Assembly (NCBI GenBank): GCA_963611165.1
Contig: CAVDQG010000092.1
Location: 1 to 5,931, forward strand
Length of the DNA: 5,931 nucleotides
Source of the DNA: SIG603 sp963611165
GTDB lineage: Bacteria > Bacillota > Clostridia > Oscillospirales > Acutalibacteraceae
Reading direction: 5' to 3'
Positions within the stretch are counted from its first letter, which is position 1; the number at the start of each line of letters is the position of its first letter. Positions 1 to 4,591 of the stretch are shown here, piece after piece. The notes under the pieces were generated by a model. It did not search any database and was not told the DNA's origin. It saw only the letters and a program-made list of their open reading frames with translations. A program made the position numbers and the translations under genes.

Positions 1-82
1 GGGTGTGGGCGGAGCCCACAAGATAAAAGCTAAGCAGTAGAGAAATAATAAAAAACAAAGCGAAGCGATTATAAAAAAGATA

Positions 83-152
83 GGCTGTCAAAGTTAACCA
101 AAATGCGAAGCATTTTAGAACGCGAAGCGTTCGTGGTTGGGCTTTGACAGCC
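83..152. other. Branched palindromic structure, type 1, left copy
   Basis: An 11-bp outer stem pairs 83-93 with 142-152. A 5-bp stem (AACCA 96-100 with TGGTT 134-138) lies inside it, and two perfect 6-bp hairpins with GAA triloops (101-115 and 118-132) sit at the tip. The result is a Y- or T-shaped fold possible in RNA or single-stranded DNA. A second copy at 5668-5737 keeps every stem. One outer pair is changed on both sides (T86-A149 becomes A5671-T5734), and the other differences make a wobble pair or fall in the triloops. The function is unknown. Confidence 0.75.
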
Positions 153-205
153 GAATTATTTACACAAAGAAAAAACACAGAACAGAAAACAAAAACAGTT
201 TTTGC

Positions 206-248
206 CACGCTTTTTTCAAAAAGCGTGCGGGTGTGGGCAGAGCCCACA
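206..248. repeat. Paired hairpins at repeat-unit junction
   Basis: There are two adjacent perfect inverted repeats: CACGCTTTTT with AAAAAGCGTG (206-227, 2-nt loop) and TGTGGGC with GCCCACA (232-248, AGA loop). The same pair recurs at 5562-5604 and 5797-5839, and the second hairpin alone recurs at 4-20. They mark the boundary between repeat units. No T-tract follows on the plus strand, so they are not typical intrinsic terminators. Confidence 0.75.
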
Positions 249-311
249 AGAGAAAAGCGAAGCAGAAGCAAAAAACGAAAAAAGCAGAGCGAAGCGATAA
301 TAAAAAAGACA

Positions 312-367
312 GCAAAATAAAATACGTCAAGAATGCAAGGCATTCGCAGACGGACATTTTATTTTGC
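312..367. other. Nested palindrome, type 2
   Basis: A perfect 12-bp outer stem pairs 312-323 with 356-367. A CGTC/GACG inner stem (325-328 with 349-352) and a perfect 6-bp terminal hairpin GAATGC/GCATTC (331-345) with an AAG triloop are nested within it. The start of the same element is visible at the right window edge (from about 5904), where the loop bases are GAA instead of AAG. It takes the place of the type 1 structure in the second repeat unit. Confidence 0.7.
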
Positions 368-442
368 GTATTGTATGCACGAAGATAAATTCAAAACAGA
401 AAAGACAGTTTAAAACAAAAATTCAGCCTTAAACCGCCTTGG

Positions 443-521
443 TTGTCAGGCGACCGAAGGTCACCCCTACGGGCTTATCGAATAAATATGCTTTGCGGAA
501 CGCCCACAGTTAAGCTGACAA
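443..521. other. Degenerate palindromic element, type 3
   Basis: TTGTCAG at 443-449 can pair with CTGACAA at 515-521, enclosing a GACC-GAA-GGTC mini-hairpin at 452-462. It is followed by an 18-nt sequence (521-538) identical to 149-166, which sits at the same place relative to the type 1 structure. This looks like a decayed or diverged member of the same repeat family. Between 543 and 637 I see no gene or clear structure. Confidence 0.5.
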
Positions 522-637
522 GCCGAATTATTTACACATAACAATATTATAAAACCGGTATATTTTTGATGTGATCCCCCGTAAAACAGCGTAAAATTGC
601 GTATTTTAGTTCTTTAAAAGAAATATAGCAAGCAAAG

Positions 638-683
638 AAAAAACCTTGAAATTTGGCTTTACAGAGCCATTTTTCAAGGTTTT
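638..683 (-). terminator. Intrinsic terminator of tRNA-Pro
   Basis: Read on the minus strand, a long stem pairs 673-682 with 641-650 and is extended by GGCT/AGCC (655-658 with 665-668) across a short mismatched stretch, around a 6-nt loop (659-664). It is followed by a run of T residues (complement of 638-643). It begins only a few bases past the encoded CCA of the tRNA. Confidence 0.88.
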
Positions 684-686
684 CTG

Positions 687-762
687 TGGTCGAGGTGACA
701 GGATTCGAACCTGCGGCATCTTGGTCCCAAACCAAGCGCGCTACCATCTGCGCTACACCTCG
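687..762 (-). tRNA. tRNA-Pro (anticodon UGG)
   Basis: The minus strand folds into a full 76-nt cloverleaf. The acceptor stem is CGAGGTG/CACCTCG with discriminator A, and the 3' CCA is encoded (complement of 687-689). The D arm is closed by GCGC/GCGC. The anticodon stem is CTTGG/CCAAG with loop TTTGGGA, so the anticodon is TGG (proline, CCN codons). The T arm has the TTCGAAT loop. The gene has its own promoter and terminator and so is a single-gene transcription unit. No partial duplicate of its 3' end is visible at the other end of the window, so it is not an evident integration site. Confidence 0.96.
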
Positions 763-795
763 TCCTGATTTTCAACTGTCGTAAACAGCTTAGTT

Positions 796-824
796 ATATT
801 ACCATAATTTATTTGTATTGTCAA
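796..824 (-). promoter_or_regulatory. Promoter of tRNA-Pro
   Basis: On the minus strand a perfect TTGACA (819-824) is followed after 17 bases by TAATAT (796-801, 5 of 6 to consensus). The predicted start is near 789, about 27 nt before the mature tRNA 5' end at 762. A near-consensus constitutive promoter is what is expected for a tRNA gene. Confidence 0.88.
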
Positions 825-1044
825 GCTTTTTAGCAGTAAAATTTTGTTTGAAGATTAAAAAATGTAATTGTCAGTGAAAAATCAGCAACAGCTTAAACAA
901 AGCTCGAAAATTGTTTGCTCCCTATATTCTCTGTGTGTTTTTTCAACATTTCAAATATAATAAACTTCATCTATAACATTAATCCGACACCATACCGATT
1001 GTCAATAAATTATACTTTAACAGTAAGCAACATATTCTTGCGGT
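825..1044. other. AT-rich spacer with no recognised feature
   Basis: This lies between the tRNA promoter and the symporter terminator. It has no convincing coding frame. A TTGACA on the minus strand at about 1000-1005 lacks a good -10 at usual spacing, so I do not call a promoter. Confidence 0.5.
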
Positions 1045-1082
1045 TAAAAGCAAAACGAAGGAGCGAACACAGCCGCTCCTTC
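1045..1082 (-). terminator. Intrinsic terminator of the DAACS symporter gene
   Basis: On the minus strand a perfect 9-bp GC-rich stem pairs 1074-1082 with 1057-1065 around an 8-nt loop. It is followed by a T-rich tail (complement of 1045-1056). It lies 44 nt past the symporter stop codon and ends that transcription unit. Confidence 0.88.
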
Positions 1083-1126
1083 TAAGTAATTGTTTTCGTA
1101 ATAATTTATAAATTTAAGTTTACTTT

Positions 1127-2416
1127 TCAATTCAACGATTTTTCTGCTTTAAGAATCGGCTCGCTGTGGCTTTGAAATGAGGAATGTTCTTCTGTTTCCG
1201 AACTTTCTTCACCTGTGAACATCTTTTCGGTTCTTGCAATGCAAAGTGTGGAAACAATATCGCCTGTTACATTAAGTGAAGTGTCGCCCATGTCAATGAG
1301 ACGGTTGATTCCTGCAAGCACGCCGACAATATCAAGCGGAAGTCCCATGTTTGAAAGCAGCATTGTCGTCATGACAATTGCACCGCCGGGAATTCCGGGT
1401 GAGCCGACAGAAATGCATGTCGTGAGAAGAATTAGCGTGATTTGCTTTGTTACGCCGAAATCAACGCCGTAAACCTGTGCGACAAACATTGTGGCAATGG
1501 CATAGAAAATAACTGCTCCGTTCATATTTATGGTTGCGCCTAACGGGAGAGTGAATCCCGATAACTCATCGGAGACGCCGAATTCCTCGTTGCAGGTTTT
1601 GTTGGAAAGAGGCAGAGTTGCCGAGCTGCTTGTGGTCGATAATGTCATAAGCCAGACAGGAACCATTTTTGTGTAGAATTTCTTGAGCGGAACCTTTGCG
1701 ATAAACTTGAGCATGATGCTGTAAATCACAACCAAAACAAGTATCTGTGAGCCGAAAACGCAAACGATGAATTTTGCGAGAGGGCCGAAGATGTCCATTC
1801 CATACTGACCTGTTACGCATGCCATAAGTGCGCAGACGCCTATAGGTGAGAACTGCATGACTAAATCTGTGATTTTACACATTATATCAGATCCGACAGA
1901 GAACGCATGCTTTACCTTTTCTGCTCTGTCACCGAGAACGACAAGGGCAATTCCGAGGAATACGCAGAATACGATAATCTGCATGAGGTTTCCTTCAGCC
2001 ATGGAGGAAATTATGTTGCTGGGGAACATATCGGCAAGTGTTGATGTGATGGACGGCATAGCCTCAGCTTCATAGGAGCTGTCGAGAACGAGTGACGACA
2101 TATCGAGTCCCTTGCCGGGCTGTGCCGTGTTCGCGATAAGCAAGCCGACTGCCGCCGCAATGATTGTGGTGATTATATAATAGAGAACAGTTTTTATTCC
2201 TATCTTTTTGAGCTTTGTCATGTCGCTCATGCTTGCAATTCCCGAAACTATCGAGAAGAAAATAAGGGGAACGACATTCATTTTAACGAGATTGAGGAAA
2301 ATTGTTCCGATAAAACTTATAACGGTAATCTTCTCTCCGAAAATTATACCTAACAGTATTCCGAGCGCGAAACCGATAAAAACCTTACCGGTTAATCCGA
2401 TTTTAACTTTTTTCAT
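1127..2416 (-). CDS. DAACS-family cation symporter (dicarboxylate/amino acid), atypical binding site
   Basis: This is a membrane carrier of the dicarboxylate/amino acid:cation symporter family (GltP/DctA/SstT relatives), taking up an amino acid or organic acid with Na+ or H+. It has 429 residues, close to family length. Family signatures are visible: the HP1 serine motif SSSATLP (263-269), the TM7 motif NMNGA (297-301), the HP2 loop SVGSPGIPGG (337-345) and the TM8 motif DMGDTSLNVTGD (375-386). By the GltPh scheme D375, T379, N382 and D386 match conserved ligands. However, the Arg that binds acidic side chains (R397) is Asp378, and the Asp of NMDGT (D312) is Asn299. A glutamate or C4-dicarboxylate substrate is therefore doubtful; a neutral or cationic amino acid is more likely (inference). 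A hydrophilic Ser/Glu-rich tail follows residue 401. The start has an AAAGGA ribosome site 9 nt upstream (2426-2431). The gene is transcribed separately from the lysR operon but seems to share its regulator. Confidence 0.9.
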   Translation of the reverse strand: MKKVKIGLTGKVFIGFALGILLGIIFGEKITVISFIGTIFLNLVKMNVVPLIFFSIVSGIASMSDMTKLKKIGIKTVLYYIITTIIAAAVGLLIANTAQPGKGLDMSSLVLDSSYEAEAMPSITSTLADMFPSNIISSMAEGNLMQIIVFCVFLGIALVVLGDRAEKVKHAFSVGSDIMCKITDLVMQFSPIGVCALMACVTGQYGMDIFGPLAKFIVCVFGSQILVLVVIYSIMLKFIAKVPLKKFYTKMVPVWLMTLSTTSSSATLPLSNKTCNEEFGVSDELSGFTLPLGATINMNGAVIFYAIATMFVAQVYGVDFGVTKQITLILLTTCISVGSPGIPGGAIVMTTMLLSNMGLPLDIVGVLAGINRLIDMGDTSLNVTGDIVSTLCIARTEKMFTGEESSETEEHSSFQSHSEPILKAEKSLN

Positions 2417-2455
2417 GGGACAAATTCCTTTCTTTCCTTAGCTTCAAAATAACAA

Positions 2456-2503
2456 CAAAAGGCGCTTTTACACACTACTGTCGGGTATGTAAAAAACGCC
2501 TTT
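2456..2503 (-). terminator. Terminator-like hairpin between lysR-type gene and symporter
   Basis: A stem of about 20 bp (2456-2475 with 2485-2503, with one bulge and few mismatches) closes on a loop of about 9 nt. On the minus strand it is followed by a T-rich tail. It is the only candidate terminator for the dehydrogenase-lysR transcript. Because the proposed symporter promoter (2536-2564) lies upstream of it, the hairpin would also be inside the symporter 5' leader and could attenuate it. The plus-strand side is T-rich too, but no plus-strand gene ends here. Confidence 0.7.
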
Positions 2504-2535
2504 GTTTTTGCTTAATTTATTTTGATTGTGTCTAT

Positions 2536-2564
2536 ATGTTAATATATAAACAAAGAATTGTCTA
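2536..2564 (-). promoter_or_regulatory. Putative activator-dependent promoter of the symporter
   Basis: On the minus strand TAGACA (2559-2564, 5 of 6) and TAACAT (2536-2541, 4 of 6) are separated by 17 bases, giving a start near 2529 and a leader of about 113 nt. The weak -10 suits an activated promoter. The -35 directly abuts the downstream half of the operator at 2565-2607, exactly as at the dehydrogenase promoter, which is the main support for this call. Confidence 0.5.
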
Positions 2565-2607
2565 ATACTTTAAACTTATAAAGAATATGCATAATTTGTA
2601 TGAACTT
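2565..2607. promoter_or_regulatory. Putative LysR-type operator pair upstream of the symporter
   Basis: Two imperfect LysR-type boxes lie 22 bp apart, centre to centre: ATGC-N7-GTAT at 2587-2601 and ATAC-N7-TTAT at 2565-2579. Their centres fall near -65 and -43 of the predicted symporter start, the usual recognition and activation positions for this regulator family. The 43-bp block matches 4473-4515 at 26 positions without gaps, including an identical GTATGAACTT end. Its last bases overlap the stop codon of the LysR-type gene. Confidence 0.6.
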
Positions 2608-3496
2608 ATTCAGAAAATAGGTCAATAGGATTGTTTTTGACGAAATCAAGAAACCTTTTTGCAGTTCCGGGGAGCTCATATTGCTTTTTCCAAATAAAAG
2701 AAACCGTTGAAACCATATTTTCCGAGAGCTCTTTTACGATTAGCTTGTCGCTTATGAGCATCTTTTTGCATGACTCCGGCAAAACCGCAATGCCTAAGTT
2801 TTTCTCAGCCATAACTATCGCATTCATTAGCGGAGAGAAACCGCAGACGATATTGCTTGTGAGTTTTTTCGAGCTGAACCAACCGGAAACCTCGTTTATT
2901 CTCTGCGTGGGGACAAGGAGTTCCTCACTTGAAAGCTCCTCGAGCGAGACAAAACGTCTTTTGCTGTTCGCAATAGGATGATCTTTGTTAATTATGACAA
3001 TCCATTTTTCATCGAGAATCGGGAATGAGTCAAATTCGTCTGTGTCAAACGGTGCTCTGACAAGCCCGATGTCGATAAGCCCCTTTTCGAGACGCTCGAT
3101 GACATCGCTTGAATTTCCCGACCAGAGATTGTAATGTACCTTGGGGTAAAGATTCTTGAAGTCGGAAATCCATTTCGGCAGAAAGATTGTGCCGACCGTT
3201 TCGATTGAACCGATGTAAAGCGTACCGCTGACGCCGTTTCCCATCTCGGAAATCTGCTCCTTTGTCTTTTGCACAAGTCCAAGTATCTGCTCCGCCTGAT
3301 GTTTGAGGAAAATTCCCTCGTCGGTAATGTGAAGTCGCTTTTTGTCTCTGACGAAAAGCGTTACGCCAAGCTCGTTTTCAAGATTTTGCAGTTGTCTTGT
3401 CAAATGCGGCTGAGCGAGAAATAAATCCTGAGCCGCCTTTGTTATGTTCTCATATTCCGCTATTTTTAAAAAATAAGATAATTCTTTTATATCCAT
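2606..3496 (-). CDS. LysR-type transcriptional regulator
   Basis: This is a DNA-binding regulator of 296 residues, normal for the family. Residues 1-60 form the winged helix-turn-helix, with the typical pattern ITKAAQDLF then AQPHLTRQLQNLE (recognition helix with Q29, P30, R34) and the wing ELGVTLFVR. Residues from about 90 to the end form the two-lobed effector domain, beginning GTLYIGSIET, with IDIGLVR near 141-147 and GIAVLPE near 235-241. It starts 8 bp after the dehydrogenase stop and has only a weak Shine-Dalgarno match, so translational coupling in one operon is likely. The ATAC-N7-GTAT boxes upstream of its operon and after its own stop codon are its likely targets, implying autoregulation and control of both transporters. 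The effector is unknown; a substrate or product of the dehydrogenase is a reasonable guess. Confidence 0.93.
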   Translation of the reverse strand: MDIKELSYFLKIAEYENITKAAQDLFLAQPHLTRQLQNLENELGVTLFVRDKKRLHITDEGIFLKHQAEQILGLVQKTKEQISEMGNGVSGTLYIGSIETVGTIFLPKWISDFKNLYPKVHYNLWSGNSSDVIERLEKGLIDIGLVRAPFDTDEFDSFPILDEKWIVIINKDHPIANSKRRFVSLEELSSEELLVPTQRINEVSGWFSSKKLTSNIVCGFSPLMNAIVMAEKNLGIAVLPESCKKMLISDKLIVKELSENMVSTVSFIWKKQYELPGTAKRFLDFVKNNPIDLFSE

Positions 3497-3504
3497 AGAT
3501 TAAT

Positions 3505-4413
3505 TTACTCTGTTATGCCCAAAGCTTCGAATACATTGTCCACGACAACCTTGCCGTTTCTCTCCAAAGCCTCACGGGTGCTTCCGCCCACGTGAATGGT
3601 TCCGATGAAATTATCGAGACTTAGAAGAGGATTGTCGGTTTTCGGAGGCTGTTCTTCAAAGACATCCATGCCTGCAGCCTTGATTTTTCCCTCAACAAGT
3701 GCTTCATAAAGTGCGGCTTCGTCGACTATGCCGCCCCTTGCCGTGTTGATTAATATAAGACCTTTTTTAGAAGAATCGAGCACGCTCTTGTTAATGATAT
3801 GTCTTGTGGAGTCGAGAAGCGGCACATGAATGCTGATGAAATCCGACTGTGAAAAAAGCTCCTCTAAGGTTTCTTTTTTCTCAAAGCCAAGCTCACGGCA
3901 ACTTTCTTCACTGAGGAATGGATCGTAAACCAAAACCTTTGCCCTGAAAGCCGAAGTCATGATTTTAGCAGTTAAACGTGCGATTTGTCCGCCGCCGACT
4001 AAACCGAGAGTTTTGTCGGAAATCTCGTTTCCCTCTGTCTCGGGCATGCCGAAGGTTTTGAATTTGCCCTTTTTGACTCCATCATTAATATAAGTTATTT
4101 TTCTCGAAAGTGCAAGAAGCAAGCCGACAGAAAGCTCTGCTACCGACTGTGCGTTGCCGCCGTGAACATTCTTAACAGGAATTCCCGCTTCCTCAGCCGC
4201 CTTAACGTCGATTCTCTCCATGCCGACGCCGTGCATCTGAATTAACTTGCAGTTCTTCACTTTGTCTATCATTTCCTTTGTGCAGTATTGCTGACGTACA
4301 ATTATCGCATCGATTTCTTCGGGATTGTCTAAGTTATCGACAAGCTTAACCTTTGCCTTAAGTCTTTCTACCGCAGTTTCACTTATGTGATCGTTTAAAT
4401 ATACCGTTTTCAT
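3505..4413 (-). CDS. D-2-hydroxyacid dehydrogenase (NAD-dependent, PGDH-like short form)
   Basis: This enzyme would interconvert a 2-oxoacid and a D-2-hydroxyacid with NAD(H) in the cytoplasm. It has 302 residues, so it contains the catalytic and nucleotide domains only, without the C-terminal ACT domain of many phosphoglycerate dehydrogenases. Visible features are the hinge AQSVAELSVGLLLALSR (88-104), the dinucleotide loop GLVGGGQIA (137-145; the last Gly of GxGxxG is Ala145), Asp164 after strand two favouring NAD over NADP, catalytic Arg226 in NTARGG, and His274 in HVGGSTREA, a phosphoglycerate-dehydrogenase-like signature. The usual catalytic Glu before Pro in the DVFEEEP motif is Gln255 (codon CAG, 3649-3651). 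The substrate cannot be fixed from sequence. The start has AGGAGG 7 nt upstream (4421-4426). It is the first gene of the operon with the LysR-type regulator. Confidence 0.92.
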   Translation of the reverse strand: MKTVYLNDHISETAVERLKAKVKLVDNLDNPEEIDAIIVRQQYCTKEMIDKVKNCKLIQMHGVGMERIDVKAAEEAGIPVKNVHGGNAQSVAELSVGLLLALSRKITYINDGVKKGKFKTFGMPETEGNEISDKTLGLVGGGQIARLTAKIMTSAFRAKVLVYDPFLSEESCRELGFEKKETLEELFSQSDFISIHVPLLDSTRHIINKSVLDSSKKGLILINTARGGIVDEAALYEALVEGKIKAAGMDVFEEQPPKTDNPLLSLDNFIGTIHVGGSTREALERNGKVVVDNVFEALGITE

Positions 4414-4443
4414 TGGTAAACCTCCTAAATTTCTGTTGTCTCA

Positions 4444-4472
4444 AGAATAATGAAAATAACTTGATACATCAA
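4444..4472 (-). promoter_or_regulatory. Putative promoter of the dehydrogenase-lysR operon
   Basis: On the minus strand TTGATG (4467-4472) and TATTCT (4444-4449), each 4 of 6 to consensus, are 17 bases apart. The predicted start is near 4437, about 24 nt before the ATG. The -35 directly abuts the operator box at 4473-4487, placing the two boxes near -43 and -65. Confidence 0.6.
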
Positions 4473-4513
4473 ATACTTGATTTCTATGTAGTTCATACTT
4501 CCAAGGTATGAAC
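4473..4513. promoter_or_regulatory. LysR-type operator in the divergent intergenic region
   Basis: A perfect 8-bp inverted repeat, GTTCATAC (4491-4498) and GTATGAAC (4506-4513), contains ATAC-N7-GTAT, the box known for the LysR-type proteins BenM and CatM and a form of the family T-N11-A rule. A second box, ATAC-N7-CTAT (4473-4487), lies 22 bp away. A tetramer of the neighbouring regulator binding both would sit at activating distance for the minus-strand operon and, mirrored, for the plus-strand transporter. An extra short dyad, TTGATACATCAA (4461-4472), overlaps the -35. Confidence 0.78.
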
Positions 4514-4539
4514 TTCTTGCTATATAGGTATTTTATAAA
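4510..4539 (+). promoter_or_regulatory. Possible promoter of the AEC transporter gene
   Basis: TATAAA at 4534-4539 is a good -10. The sequence 17-18 bp upstream (4510-4516) shows no -35 match, as expected if activation by the regulator bound at 4473-4513 is needed. The predicted start near 4546 would put the boxes at about -44 and -66. An alternative is an extended -10 (TG-N-TACTAT, 4552-4560). Confidence 0.4.
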
Positions 4540-4591
4540 ACAAAAAACAAGTGATACTATATCAATCGATACAGAATTAAGGAGAAATAAA

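Larger units (their letters stand above)
1..410. repeat. Left block of composite hairpin-rich intergenic repeats
   Basis: This non-coding block holds two successive repeat units. Each has a TGTGGGC/GCCCACA hairpin (4-20 and 232-248), a purine-rich nearly T-free tract with GCGAAGC heptamers, and a palindromic structure (83-152 in the first unit, 312-367 in the second). An A-rich linker and a CACGCTTTTT/AAAAAGCGTG hairpin (206-227) separate the units. The order and much of the sequence of 1-340 recur at 5585-5931 in the same orientation. The left edge is cut by the window. Short reading frames across it are made of repeat sequence and lack convincing ribosome binding sites, so I call no gene here. 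The family is not one I can name. Confidence 0.85.

Noticed and set aside
94..141. Integron attC-like site (GTTGGGC resembles the GTTRRRY core)
   Set aside because: The opposite core is not complementary and does not fit RYYYAAC; no integrase is present, and the structure is branched rather than a single attC hairpin.
137..388. Open frame of 83 codons on the plus strand, and its minus-strand counterpart at 160-357
   Set aside because: It lies wholly in the repeat block, crosses two palindromes, has biased Lys/Arg or Phe/Leu content caused by purine-rich tracts, and similar frames arise in the right-hand repeat copies.
1..410. CRISPR array
   Set aside because: The repeats are long, structured, irregularly spaced and include the intervening sequence itself; there are no uniform repeat-spacer units.
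547..747. Minus-strand frame through the tRNA-Pro gene
   Set aside because: It overlaps the tRNA and its terminator; it is a chance frame.
687..762. tRNA-Pro as an integration site for a genomic island
   Set aside because: No duplicate of the tRNA 3' end, no integrase and no island boundary are visible in the window.
1566..1820. Frames antisense to or in other phases of the symporter, dehydrogenase and regulator genes
   Set aside because: They are out-of-frame shadows of well-supported genes with clear family motifs.
4508..4591. N-terminal extension of the AEC gene from an upstream in-frame ATG
   Set aside because: That ATG sits inside the operator dyad, upstream of the likely promoter -10, with no ribosome site, and the ATG at 4592 has an excellent one.
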